This document shows, one piece after another, positions 1-8,175 of a stretch of 64,000 nt of DNA. The notes under the pieces were generated by a model. The model had not been told where the DNA came from and did not search any database. It saw only the letters and a program-made list of their open reading frames with translations. Made by a program: the position numbers and the translations under genes. The stretch covers positions 1-64,000 of the forward strand of contig JAFAFP010000156.1 of the NCBI GenBank assembly GCA_023423415.1, in the 5' to 3' direction. The DNA is from Pseudomonadota bacterium (lineage in GTDB: Bacteria > Pseudomonadota > Alphaproteobacteria > Rhizobiales > Xanthobacteraceae). The number at the start of each line of letters is the position of its first letter. Position 1 is the first letter of the stretch.

Positions 1-775
1 GTTTATGATTCCTGCTTCTCGTATTGAGATTGTGAGAACCGTTAACATATCCGAGAGCGGCACAAAGGTTACGAAAGATCCAAGCGGCGATGCCCGCACA
101 TTGTTTCCACTCCAAGCAGCTCTCGGCTACTCCCTGTCACAAACGCTTTTTATAGGTTCGGCAAATCTAGTTGTGGAAGGCGTGACAGACTTCTGGATCC
201 TGTCCGCAGTGAATGACCACTTCGCAGGTTCGGGAAAAACACCCCTTATTGGCAAGATGGTTATGACGCCCGCAGGAGGGGCCGGAAAGGTCGCCTACAT
301 GACCTCACTTCTTGCCTCGCAAGAGCTCGACGTCATAGTGCTTCTTGATGACGACAAAGCAGGACGTGATGCACGAGAGGAACTGGTGAAATCTAAATTG
401 CTCCGGGAAACTTCTCTTGTGTTCACATCCACTGCATTCACCACGCCACCATCCGAAGCAGATATTGAGGATATTCTTGATCCGTCTGTATACGACCAAC
501 TAGTTGCGATGACATACGCAAAAGAGCTGCAAGGAAAGACATTGTCTTTAAACCCGAACATTCCAAGAATTGTCAAAAGGTATGAAGATGCGTTTGCAGC
601 GTTGGGAATGGAATTCTTTAAGACAAGACCGGCACGCGAATTCATGGTGCAGATGGGTATAGACCCGGCGAAGGTTCTTTCGCAGAAGAGCGCCGAGCAA
701 TTCGAACGGCTTATTGCTGAAATCAACACACGCTACGAAAAACACAGAGCTGCCGGAAGGAAGCCATTTCAATAG
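1..775 (+). CDS. OLD-family ATP-dependent endonuclease, C-terminal TOPRIM part (5' truncated by window edge)
   Basis: The visible 256 residues from the first ATG (position 5) resemble the C-terminal TOPRIM nuclease region of OLD-family proteins. They contain VVEGVTD (Glu58, Asp62), a glycine-rich TPAGGAGK segment near residue 89, and LLDDDKAG (Asp115-117), the acidic cluster expected to bind metal. OLD proteins normally carry an N-terminal ABC-type ATPase before this domain. The frame stays open to base 1, so the ATPase part probably lies upstream and the ATG at 5 is probably internal. The gene is visibly AT-richer than everything downstream (26 G/C in the first 60 bases) and uses more A/T-ending codons, which suggests horizontal acquisition. 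OLD-type nucleases occur in phage-exclusion systems (P2 Old, Gabija GajA), but the partner gene cannot be seen here. Confidence 0.75.
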   Translation, partial: FMIPASRIEIVRTVNISESGTKVTKDPSGDARTLFPLQAALGYSLSQTLFIGSANLVVEGVTDFWILSAVNDHFAGSGKTPLIGKMVMTPAGGAGKVAYMTSLLASQELDVIVLLDDDKAGRDAREELVKSKLLRETSLVFTSTAFTTPPSEADIEDILDPSVYDQLVAMTYAKELQGKTLSLNPNIPRIVKRYEDAFAALGMEFFKTRPAREFMVQMGIDPAKVLSQKSAEQFERLIAEINTRYEKHRAAGRKPFQ

Positions 776-833
776 CTGTTCCCCTAGGGCCTCCAAAGAT
801 AAGGCGGAAGTGTGAGCGCAATATCCGCGGTTG

Positions 834-962
834 CACTCCCCTCTCCCTCGCGAGCAGTGGGGAGGGGTCAGGGCAAAGAATTTTGCGCACCTCAACTCCC
901 CCACCCCGACTCACATCGCTATAGCTATGCTCGCCGACCCACTCCCTAATTCGCAGGGGGAA
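834..962. repeat. GC-rich palindromic intergenic element
   Basis: The spacer between the OLD-like gene and the HD hydrolase gene holds C-rich tracts paired with G-rich tracts. CTCCCC (836-841) can pair with GGGGAG (859-864), and a second C-rich stretch near 895-907 and a G-rich stretch near 955-961 flank the distal half. The style resembles the multi-hairpin element at 43855-43965. It is probably a non-coding extragenic repeat remnant. No gene is seen in 776-982. Confidence 0.45.
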
Positions 963-982
963 GAAAAGCATTACGAGCGACA

Positions 983-1615
983 ATGACAAAATCCGCGAGC
1001 AAAAAAGCAAAGGCCGTTGCTGGCCGCACCAAAGCAACCCGCGCATGGCAACGCATGCTGTCGGGTCGCAGGCTCGATCTGCTCGACCCCTCACCGCTCG
1101 ATGTCGAGATCGAGGATATTGCGCATGGCCTTGCGCGCGTACCGCGCTGGAACGGGCAAACGATCGGCGCGCATATCTTTTCGGTCGCGCAACACACCCT
1201 GCTGGTCGATACGATTGCGCGGCAACAGGGACCCATCGACGACAAGCTGCGGCTCGCGATCCTGCTGCATGACGCACCGGAATATGTCGTCGGCGACATG
1301 ATCACGCCGTTCAAGGCGGTGATCGGCGATTCCTACAAGGCGGTGGAGCTGCGCCTGCTCTCCGCGATCCATGTCCGCTTCGGGTTACCGCCGAAACTGC
1401 CCGCAACGCAGGAAAAGCTGATCAAGCAGGCTGACCGGGCTGCAGCCTATCTGGAGGCCACGCGGCTGGCCGGCTTCAGCGAGGCGGAAGCTCGCCGCTT
1501 TTTCGGTACTCCACCGAAGCTTTCGAAAGCGCTTGAGAATGACTATCTTACGCCATGGCCCGCAGAAACTGCGGAAACGCGGTATCTGGAGCGGTTTGCC
1601 AAACTTTGCGGATGA
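983..1615 (+). CDS. HD-domain hydrolase (YfbR-like phosphohydrolase)
   Basis: This 210-residue soluble protein has the HD-superfamily metal-binding pattern. An early His lies in IGAHIFSVAQH (about residues 63-73), the paired LLHDAPEYV motif is near residue 92, and a downstream Asp lies in KQADRAAAY (about residue 150). The closest known architecture is YfbR, a 5'-deoxynucleotidase, so a nucleotide monophosphate substrate is plausible but not shown. The first 20 residues are Lys/Ala-rich and may be a poorly conserved extension. It is followed on the same strand by a tyrosine phosphatase gene and a NadQ-like NAD regulator gene, which hints at a nucleotide/NAD-linked role. The 190 bases to the next gene hold nothing recognisable. 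Confidence 0.8.
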   Translation: MTKSASKKAKAVAGRTKATRAWQRMLSGRRLDLLDPSPLDVEIEDIAHGLARVPRWNGQTIGAHIFSVAQHTLLVDTIARQQGPIDDKLRLAILLHDAPEYVVGDMITPFKAVIGDSYKAVELRLLSAIHVRFGLPPKLPATQEKLIKQADRAAAYLEATRLAGFSEAEARRFFGTPPKLSKALENDYLTPWPAETAETRYLERFAKLCG

Positions 1616-1805
1616 CACTTTTCCGTCCGAAGCTGCGTGCTAAGACTAGCGCCACACAGGATTCGAACATCCCGGTCATCGTGCGCGGACAATCGGGTGC
1701 AGCCATTTGGCCAGCCCGGGTGTAAACTCGCCCCGCACATGCCGCTCAGGCTGGCTCCCTGCCCGCCTGACCGGACGGACCGGACAACACGGCGTGACTT
1801 GAACG

Positions 1806-2312
1806 ATGATCCACGTCTGCTCCCTTGCCCGATTGCACGACACCGTCTCGCAAACCGGCGCCCGGCACGTCGTCACCCTGATGAAGGATGTGACGATGGT
1901 GCAGCGGCCGGATTCGATCCTCGAACCTAATCACTTGCTGCTCGACATGGATGACATTACCGCCGTTCTGGATGGCTATGTTCCTCCGAGCGAGCGGCAT
2001 GTCGAAAGGCTGATCGAATTCGTGACCGCCTGGGATCGCGCAGCGCCGATGGTGGTGCATTGCTATGCCGGTATCAGCCGCTCGACGGCGGGCGCGTTCA
2101 TTACGGCTTGCGCGCTCAATCCCAAGCGCGACGAGATGACGATCGCACGCGCCATCCGCTCGTTCTCGCCGACCGCGCAACCGAACAGCCGGCTGGTTTC
2201 GCTGGCCGATGTCATTCTAGGCCGCAACGGCCGCATGATCGATGCGGTGCGCGCGATCGGTCCGGGCCTTGCGTCCTATGAAGGACACCCGTTCCGTCTC
2301 GATCTCGAGTGA
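1806..2312 (+). CDS. Tyrosine phosphatase family protein
   Basis: The protein has 168 residues with the cysteine phosphatase signature HCYAGISRS (C-x5-R, Cys near residue 85) followed by a helix, as in dual-specificity and tyrosine phosphatases. An Asp-rich stretch upstream (LLDMDD, near residue 46) may provide the general acid. The protein is cytosolic, with no signal peptide. Its stop codon is three bases before the start of the NadQ-like regulator gene, so the two are almost certainly co-transcribed. The substrate is unknown. The proximity to an NAD regulator and an HD nucleotidase makes a phosphorylated small molecule as likely as a phosphoprotein. Confidence 0.8.
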   Translation: MIHVCSLARLHDTVSQTGARHVVTLMKDVTMVQRPDSILEPNHLLLDMDDITAVLDGYVPPSERHVERLIEFVTAWDRAAPMVVHCYAGISRSTAGAFITACALNPKRDEMTIARAIRSFSPTAQPNSRLVSLADVILGRNGRMIDAVRAIGPGLASYEGHPFRLDLE

Positions 2313-2315
2313 ACG

Positions 2316-3263
2316 ATGGCGACTGGTCTCACGCCCATCGAGATCGGACTGACCACGGCCATCGTCGCCGTCACCGACGAAGAACCGCAGGTTCTGGTCG
2401 CCGGTGAAAGCGGCAAGAAAGATACCGTGGCGGGTTTGCCGTCCGGTGCGTTCGAGCCGCTGTCGCATCGCACGCTGGAGATCGGCTTGCGCGAATGGGT
2501 AAGCGCGCAGACCGCGCTCGATGTCGTCTATGTCGAACAGCTCTACACATTCGGCGACCGCGGCCGGCATGCGCGCGCGGGCGACACCGATCCGCATGTC
2601 GTATCGGTCGGCTATCTCGCGCTGACGCGGGTGCCGGAAAACGTGTCGGGCCTGCATGCGGCCGGCGCGAGTTTCCAGCCCTGGTATCGCTTCTTCCCGT
2701 GGGAGGACTGGCGCGACGGCCGTCCCGCGATCATCGACGAAGCGATCCTGCCGCCGCTGACCAAATGGGCGCGGGGCGCGGCCGGGCGCAACGAACGGCT
2801 ACGACTCTGCTTCGGTGGCGGCGGCACCGCGTGGGACGAAGAGAAAGTGCTCGAGCGCTACGAACTGCTGTACGAAGCCGGGCTGATCGAGGAAGCGCAG
2901 CGCGATGGCCGCGTCAGCGGTGTGCCGGTTCATCTCGGTGAAGCCATGCGCTTCGATCACCGCCGCATCCTCTCCACGGCGATCGCGCGGCTGCGCGGCA
3001 AGCTGAAATATCGGCCCGTGGTGTTTGAACTGATGCCAAGCGAATTCACGCTCACCGAGTTGCAGCGCACCGTCGAAGCCATTTCAGGACGGCATCTGCA
3101 CAAGCAGAATTTCCGCAGGCTTGTGGAAGGCACCGAACTCGTGGAGCCGACCGGCGAGATGGCGACCGCGACCGGCGGACGTCCGGCGGCGCTGTTCCGC
3201 TTCCGGCGCGAGGTGATGCAGGAGCGGCATGCGCCGGGGTTGAGGCTGGGCGTGCGGCGGTAA
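2316..3263 (+). CDS. nadQ: NrtR/NadQ-type transcriptional regulator of NAD biosynthesis (Nudix-like plus winged helix)
   Basis: This 315-residue protein has a Nudix-like N-terminal domain and a C-terminal winged helix (about residues 225-300). The C-terminal part carries typical NrtR features: FTLTELQRTVEAI, then KQNFRRLV, then GRPAALFRF. The Nudix box region near residues 48-70 keeps Gly, Glu and Arg-Glu but lacks the consecutive glutamates needed for metal-dependent hydrolysis (REWVSAQT), so the domain probably senses a ligand and does not cleave it. The family corresponds to the alphaproteobacterial NAD regulator described as NadQ (COG4111). A perfect palindrome lies before nadA about 6 kb downstream, which fits this assignment. 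The name rests on family recall. Confidence 0.72.
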   Translation: MATGLTPIEIGLTTAIVAVTDEEPQVLVAGESGKKDTVAGLPSGAFEPLSHRTLEIGLREWVSAQTALDVVYVEQLYTFGDRGRHARAGDTDPHVVSVGYLALTRVPENVSGLHAAGASFQPWYRFFPWEDWRDGRPAIIDEAILPPLTKWARGAAGRNERLRLCFGGGGTAWDEEKVLERYELLYEAGLIEEAQRDGRVSGVPVHLGEAMRFDHRRILSTAIARLRGKLKYRPVVFELMPSEFTLTELQRTVEAISGRHLHKQNFRRLVEGTELVEPTGEMATATGGRPAALFRFRREVMQERHAPGLRLGVRR

Positions 3264-3312
3264 TTTCTCGAATTTTCAATCAAGCGCGGCGGGCGCCAGG
3301 AACTCTCATCAC

Positions 3313-3792
3313 ATGAACGAAACGATTTACGGCGTGGTGCCGGTCGAGACGCTGCTGCAGCACGATGGTCTCAGTTTCCTGCGCGGTTTGATCGATGGCA
3401 CATTGCCGGCGCCGCCGATCACCGAGACGCTTGGTTTCGCTCTCACCGAGGCCGAGCAAGGCCGCGTCGTTTTTTCAGGCACGCCGCAGACGCGCCACTA
3501 CAACCCGATCGGGACCGTGCATGGCGGCTTCGCGATGACACTGCTCGATTCCGCGCTGGCCTGCGCCGTGCATTCAACGCTCGCCAGGGGCGAGACCTAC
3601 ACGACGCTGGAGATCAAGGTGAACCTGGTGCGGCCCCTCACGAAGGACACCGGCCTCGTGCGCGCCGAGGGCCGCATCGTTCATCGCGGACGCACGCTTG
3701 GCACATCCGAAGGCGACATCAAGGATGCAAACGGAAAGCTTTATGCGCACGCCACGACGACGTGCATGATCTTTCCAGCGAAGGACGCGTAA
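3313..3792 (+). CDS. PaaI-family hotdog thioesterase
   Basis: This 159-residue single hotdog domain has the PaaI-type active-site segment NPIGTVHGGFAMTLLD (about residues 70-85), where the HGG turn and the following Asp are the usual catalytic elements. Such enzymes hydrolyse acyl-CoA or aryl-CoA thioesters and act as tetramers in the cytosol. The substrate cannot be deduced. It follows the NadQ-like gene by about 50 bases on the same strand and may be the last gene of that transcript. It converges with the minus-strand gene ending at 3824. Confidence 0.82.
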   Translation: MNETIYGVVPVETLLQHDGLSFLRGLIDGTLPAPPITETLGFALTEAEQGRVVFSGTPQTRHYNPIGTVHGGFAMTLLDSALACAVHSTLARGETYTTLEIKVNLVRPLTKDTGLVRAEGRIVHRGRTLGTSEGDIKDANGKLYAHATTTCMIFPAKDA

Positions 3793-3823
3793 TCTGGAAG
3801 GCCCTGCTCCTGCGGGCAGATCG

Positions 3824-4396
3824 TCAGCGCGTGGTCGATCGCAGCTCAAGCGGCTCGGAAGGGGTCGAGCCGGTGACCGTGGGCAGCTCCCTCTTCTCGA
3901 CCGGCGTCGTCGGCGCTGCGACGGTATCAGACTTCGAAGCCGTATTCGTCTCGGCCTGGGATCTGCGCGAGCGATGCCGAAGCTGCTGATGCGCCTCTGC
4001 CGCCGCGATCACCGGACGATCGCGCCGTACGAAATCACAATAGGCAAAGCCGATGCCGGACAACGAACCGCGGAAGCTGTTGGCGCTGGTCTTGATCAGA
4101 TTGAAGCACGGTTCGAATGGCATGCCTTTCACCGACGCACAAACCCGGTCGCCGACCACACGAAGCGTGTTCGGCGGCAAGACGGCATAGCGGGTCGCAC
4201 CGTTGCCCCGGAACTGAATCGTGCCGGCGACGGCCAGATTGTCGGTGATGCGGCCGGCGCCCTTGGTGCCCTCAAAGCACGTATATGAGAACAGCTTGCC
4301 GACCACGAAACGGCGAGCTTCCTCGGCTCCCATTTCCTGAGCCTGCGCGGGCAACGCCATACACAGACCTGCGATCAAGGCTCCATAACGCAACAT
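3824..4396 (-). CDS. Hypothetical secreted protein with two-cysteine core
   Basis: I do not recognise the family. I chose the ATG at 4396 because the minus strand shows a GGGGG ribosome-binding tract six bases upstream and the product then begins with a clean signal peptide (MLRYGALIAG, cleavage after AQA). A longer reading from 4447 would bury this signal. The mature part has cysteines in YTCFEG, DRVCAS, FEPCFN and FAYCDF, which suggests disulfides in the periplasm. The last about 55 residues are low-complexity, rich in Thr, Pro, Ser and Glu, and probably disordered. Confidence 0.6.
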   Translation of the reverse strand: MLRYGALIAGLCMALPAQAQEMGAEEARRFVVGKLFSYTCFEGTKGAGRITDNLAVAGTIQFRGNGATRYAVLPPNTLRVVGDRVCASVKGMPFEPCFNLIKTSANSFRGSLSGIGFAYCDFVRRDRPVIAAAEAHQQLRHRSRRSQAETNTASKSDTVAAPTTPVEKRELPTVTGSTPSEPLELRSTTR

Positions 4397-4495
4397 GCCG
4401 GACCCCCACATGCTCGGACACAAGGCTATTAACCCGCCTCTTACCATAACGATCAGCCACTGTGCCCCAACTTCGTAGCCAAATCCTGAACGCGT

Positions 4496-5482
4496 TTACC
4501 GGATATTGACCACGATGCGTCCTCGGACACCTCCGCCGATAATTTTAGGCGCGGTTGCGATGACATCGCTCAGGCCGATTTCCGTGGTCATTGCGGCCAA
4601 TTTCTGCCGGTCGAGGTCGGTTTCCAGCCTTTTCCACGCCGTTTGACGTTTTGGCAGCGGGCACATGACGGAATCGATGCCCAAAAGTGACACCCCGCGC
4701 AAAATGAACGGCGCGACGCTGGCCGGTAAATCCATCCCGGCCGCGAGACCGCAGGCGGCGACCGAGCCGCCGTATCGGGTCATCGACAGCACATTGGCGA
4801 GCGTCGTGGAGCCGACGGAATCGACGCCGCCGGCGAAGCGCTCCCTGGCCAGCGGCTTGCCCGGCCCGGAGAGTTCGTTGCGATCGATGATTTCGGAGGC
4901 GCCGAGGCCCTTGAGGTAATCGGTCTCCTGCATGCGCCCGGTGGAGGCGACGACGGGATAGCCAAGCCTGGCCAGGATTGCGACAGCAACAGAACCAACG
5001 CCGCCGGCCGCGCCGGTGACGATGACCGGACCCTTGTCCGGCGTCACGCCGGCATTCTCCAGCGCCATGACGCAGAGCATCGCCGTGTAGCCGGCGGTGC
5101 CGATCGCCATCGCGTCGCGCGCCGTCATGCTCGCCGGCAGGCGAACCAGCCCATCGCCCTTCACACGGGCTTTCTCGGCATACGCACCGAGATGGGTTTC
5201 GCCGAGGCCCCAGCCGTTGCAGATGACCTTGTCGCCGGCTTTCCAGTCGGGGTGCGAGGACTGTTCCACGGTACCGGCGAAATCCACGCCCGCGATCATC
5301 GGGAAGCGCCGCACCACCGGCGCCTTGCCGGTGATGGCGAGGCCGTCCTTGTAATTGATCGTCGAGTGTTCGACGCGGACGGTGACGTCGCCATCCATCA
5401 GGTCCTTCTCGTCGAAGTCCTTGAGGGCGACGGTCTGACCGGAGTCAGCTTTGTCGATGACGATGGCTTTGAACGTAGACAT
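4496..5482 (-). CDS. acuI: Acrylyl-CoA reductase-type zinc-free MDR oxidoreductase (AcuI/YhdH family)
   Basis: This 328-residue medium-chain dehydrogenase/reductase begins at the ATG at 5482, preceded by GGGAGAG. Family features include [11 protein letters not shown] near residue 43, [13 protein letters not shown] near residue 60, the NADPH-binding [20 protein letters not shown] near residue 150, and a C-terminal [10 protein letters not shown] typical of YhdH/AcuI. These enzymes reduce acryloyl-CoA to propionyl-CoA with NADPH and detoxify acrylate. The zinc ligands of classical alcohol dehydrogenases are absent, as expected. It stands alone between a secreted protein gene and an MFS pair; no propionate genes are adjacent. 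Confidence 0.85.
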   Translation of the reverse strand: MSTFKAIVIDKADSGQTVALKDFDEKDLMDGDVTVRVEHSTINYKDGLAITGKAPVVRRFPMIAGVDFAGTVEQSSHPDWKAGDKVICNGWGLGETHLGAYAEKARVKGDGLVRLPASMTARDAMAIGTAGYTAMLCVMALENAGVTPDKGPVIVTGAAGGVGSVAVAILARLGYPVVASTGRMQETDYLKGLGASEIIDRNELSGPGKPLARERFAGGVDSVGSTTLANVLSMTRYGGSVAACGLAAGMDLPASVAPFILRGVSLLGIDSVMCPLPKRQTAWKRLETDLDRQKLAAMTTEIGLSDVIATAPKIIGGGVRGRIVVNIR

Positions 5483-5555
5483 GAACTCTCCCGGCGTCAT
5501 GCGCGGCCTTGGCACGCACATCTAGCGTCTTACTGAGTGATTTTTTGTTCGATGG

Positions 5556-5578
5556 ACGGCCAGGTCAAGCCCGGCCGT
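5556..5578. repeat. TCAAG-loop hairpin element, copy 1
   Basis: Nine-base arms with one mismatch (5556-5564 and 5570-5578) flank the loop TCAAG. The hairpin lies between the 3' end of the downstream MFS gene (5586) and the start of the acuI-like gene (5482), both on the minus strand. The same loop and GC-rich arms recur at 11363 and 30319. It may act as a terminator for the MFS operon. Confidence 0.6.
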
Positions 5579-5585
5579 GTCGAGG

Positions 5586-6824
5586 TCAGACAGTCGCCGC
5601 CGCGACCCGTGCCACCGGCTGTTCCTTGATCGGCAGATTGATCACCGCCGACAGAATGCCGAGGAGGATCGCGAACCACCAGATCACGTCATAGGAGCCG
5701 GTGCGCTCGAACATCACGCCACCGAGCCAGACGCCGAGAAAGCCGCCAACCTGATGGCTGAAGAACGCGAAGCCGGCCAGCATCGTCAGCCAGCGGGTTC
5801 CGAACATCACCGCGACCAGCGCATTGGTCGGCGGCACGGTGGAAAGCCACAACAGGCCGATCACAGCACCGAAGATGATCGACGAAAGAACGCTCACGGG
5901 AAGCATGATGTAGATCGCGATCGCGATTGCACGCAGAAAATAGATTCCCGCCAGCAGATAGCGTTTCGGCATCTTGTTGCTGAGATAGCCCGCAGCAACC
6001 GATCCGATGATATTGAACAGACCGATGACGCCGACCGTCCACGCGCCGATATCGGCGGACAGGCCACGATCCACCAGATAAGCCGGCAAGTGGACCGTAA
6101 TGAAAAACACCTGAAAGCCGCAGGTGAAGAAGCCGAGCACCAGATACACATAGCTGCGATGCGTGAGCGCCTCGCTGAACGCCTGACCAACCGATTGTTG
6201 CGCCGCCTTCTGGGCCGGCGTTTCATTCTCGGCCGGCGTCGCCAGCGCCAGAGACAGCGGCAGCATCAGAAGCACGACCGCACTGAAGATCAGCAGCGTC
6301 ACATGCCAGTCGAAGACGCTGTTGAGAGCGACCGCGATCGGCGAGAACAGGAATTGGCCAAGCGAACCAGCCGCCGTTCCCAAGCCGAACGACAAGGAAC
6401 GCCATTGCGGCGCCAACAGTTTGCCGAATGCGCCGATCACCACCGTGAAGGATGAGCCGGCAAGTCCAAGGCCAATCAGAACGCCGCCGGACAAATACAG
6501 GGACCCCGGTGTCGCAGCGTAGGTCATCCACACCAGCCCAACGGCGTAGAGCACGGCGCCCACGCACAAAACCAGCACCGGGCCGAACCGATCGGCGATC
6601 GCACCGACGAACGGTTGCGCGGCGCCCCAGAGCAGCATCTGCAATGCCAATGCGAGGGCAAATACGTCACGTCCCCAACCATGGGCGCTGCTCATCGGGG
6701 TCAGGAAAAAGCCAAGGGTCGAGCGCGGCCCAAAGCCGATCATCGCGATCAGGCATCCGCAGATGAGGATGAGCGGAACCGATTGCCAGGCCGCGCGGCG
6801 GATGGCCGGACTCGCTGTCATCAC
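5586..6824 (-). CDS. MFS transporter, second of a tandem pair
   Basis: This 412-residue major facilitator protein has about twelve hydrophobic segments and the MFS loop signature GAIADRFGPVLVL near residue 75. It is strongly similar along its whole length to the adjacent upstream transporter: both share FGPRS, GWGRDVFALA, the ADRFG loop, SHQVGGFLG and a closing AVINLPI/AIINLPI. The start overlaps the stop of that gene by four bases (ATGA), so translation is coupled. The substrate is unknown; small organic anions are typical of related carriers. A LysR gene is divergent from the pair and probably regulates it. Confidence 0.85.
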   Translation of the reverse strand: MMTASPAIRRAAWQSVPLILICGCLIAMIGFGPRSTLGFFLTPMSSAHGWGRDVFALALALQMLLWGAAQPFVGAIADRFGPVLVLCVGAVLYAVGLVWMTYAATPGSLYLSGGVLIGLGLAGSSFTVVIGAFGKLLAPQWRSLSFGLGTAAGSLGQFLFSPIAVALNSVFDWHVTLLIFSAVVLLMLPLSLALATPAENETPAQKAAQQSVGQAFSEALTHRSYVYLVLGFFTCGFQVFFITVHLPAYLVDRGLSADIGAWTVGVIGLFNIIGSVAAGYLSNKMPKRYLLAGIYFLRAIAIAIYIMLPVSVLSSIIFGAVIGLLWLSTVPPTNALVAVMFGTRWLTMLAGFAFFSHQVGGFLGVWLGGVMFERTGSYDVIWWFAILLGILSAVINLPIKEQPVARVAAATV

Positions 6825-8080
6825 GCTTCTCCTGCAACAGGTTTCAGCACCGGCCGGACGACAGGTTTCTCGACGATCGGGAGATTGATGATCGCCGATG
6901 CGATGCCGAATGCGATCGAGAGAAGCCAGACCAGATTGTAGGACCCTGTGGTTTCGAAAGCGACGCCGCCCAACCAGGCGCCGAGAAAACCGCCAACCTG
7001 ATGGCTGAAGAACGCGAAGCCGAACAGCATCGCAAGCCAGCGCGTGCCGAACATCAAAGCGACGAGCCCCGATGTCGGCGGCACGGTCGAGAGCCAGGTC
7101 AGTCCGGTGATGACGCCAAACAGCAACGCCGACGTTGTCGACAACGGCACCAAGATGAAGATCGCCGTCGACACGGCGCGAGCGAAATACAGCACAGCCA
7201 GGATGTAGCGCTTGGGCATCTTGTTACCGAGCCAGCCCGCCGTAAGAGATCCGACGATATTGAACAGGCCGATCACGGCAATCACCCATCCGCCAATCTG
7301 TACGGACAGGCCCTTGTCAATCAGATAGGCCGGCAAATGCGCGGTGATGAAGGCGAGCTGGAAGCCGCAGGTGAAGAAGCCGAGCACCAGCAACACATAC
7401 GAACGATGCGAAAAGGCCTCCGACAACGCATGACGCAGCGATTGCGGAACATCGGGAGTCGCTGCGGCGCTGGATGGCGCGTCATTGCGCGGTGTCGCCA
7501 GCGCAATCGAGAACGGCAGCACCAACATAAGGGCTGCCGCAAATACGAACAGCGCAAAAGCCCAGCCGAAATTGCTGATCAAGGCTGCGCCCAATGGCGC
7601 AAACAAGAACTGACCGAACGATCCCGCCGCCGTGCCTGCGCCGAACGCCATTGAGCGCATGTGCTCGGGCACGAGCTTGCCCAATGCGCCGACGACCAGA
7701 TTGAACGAACAACCCGACAGACCAAACCCAATCAACACGCCAACGGTGACGTTGAAAGTCAGCGGCGTCGTGGAATATGCCATCAACACGAGGCCGGCCG
7801 CATATAACAGAGCGCCACCGCACAGGACGCGCACCATGCCAAACCGATCGGCCACTGCACCGGCGAATGGCTGCCCGATGCCCCATGCCAGGTTCTGCAA
7901 AGCAAACGCGAGCGCGAAGACATCGCGGCCCCAGCCATTGGCGTCGCTGACGGGTTGCATGAACAGACCAGTCGCCGAGCGCGGCCCGAACGTGATGAGC
8001 GAGATCACGCAACCGCACAAAATGACGACCAGAGGTGTGCGCCACGACACGGTGGCGGACGGAGAACCCGGCAGGGACAT
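6821..8080 (-). CDS. MFS transporter, first of a tandem pair
   Basis: This 419-residue major facilitator protein is read from the ATG at 8080, with a GGAAG tract about ten bases upstream; a longer reading from 8113 adds only a basic tail. It has about twelve membrane segments, the loop signature GAVADRFGMVRVL near residue 75, and SHQVGGFLGAWLGGV in the last third. It is a close paralogue of the next gene, pointing to local duplication. It is divergently arranged with a LysR regulator across a 95-base AT-rich spacer that carries an inverted repeat. The substrate is not evident. Confidence 0.85.
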   Translation of the reverse strand: MSLPGSPSATVSWRTPLVVILCGCVISLITFGPRSATGLFMQPVSDANGWGRDVFALAFALQNLAWGIGQPFAGAVADRFGMVRVLCGGALLYAAGLVLMAYSTTPLTFNVTVGVLIGFGLSGCSFNLVVGALGKLVPEHMRSMAFGAGTAAGSFGQFLFAPLGAALISNFGWAFALFVFAAALMLVLPFSIALATPRNDAPSSAAATPDVPQSLRHALSEAFSHRSYVLLVLGFFTCGFQLAFITAHLPAYLIDKGLSVQIGGWVIAVIGLFNIVGSLTAGWLGNKMPKRYILAVLYFARAVSTAIFILVPLSTTSALLFGVITGLTWLSTVPPTSGLVALMFGTRWLAMLFGFAFFSHQVGGFLGAWLGGVAFETTGSYNLVWLLSIAFGIASAIINLPIVEKPVVRPVLKPVAGEA

Positions 8081-8129
8081 GTTCTTTTTCTTCCGTGGAC
8101 CTAGACCTTGCAAGCTAGCAGTCGGATCA

Positions 8130-8166
8130 TCATAATAAAAATGAATTATCGTGATTGCTATTATGA
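8130..8166. promoter_or_regulatory. Candidate LysR operator between MFS pair and lysR
   Basis: Perfect inverted 8-base arms TCATAATA (8130-8137) and TATTATGA (8159-8166) are separated by 21 bases in the AT-rich divergent spacer. LysR regulators commonly bind such paired half-sites next to their own gene. The promoter elements themselves are not clear. Confidence 0.5.
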
Positions 8167-8175
8167 GAATTCGGT

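Noticed and set aside
5577..6455. Open plus-strand frame opposite the second MFS gene
   Set aside because: It consists largely of Arg, Gln, Asp and His repeats produced by reading membrane-helix codons backwards.
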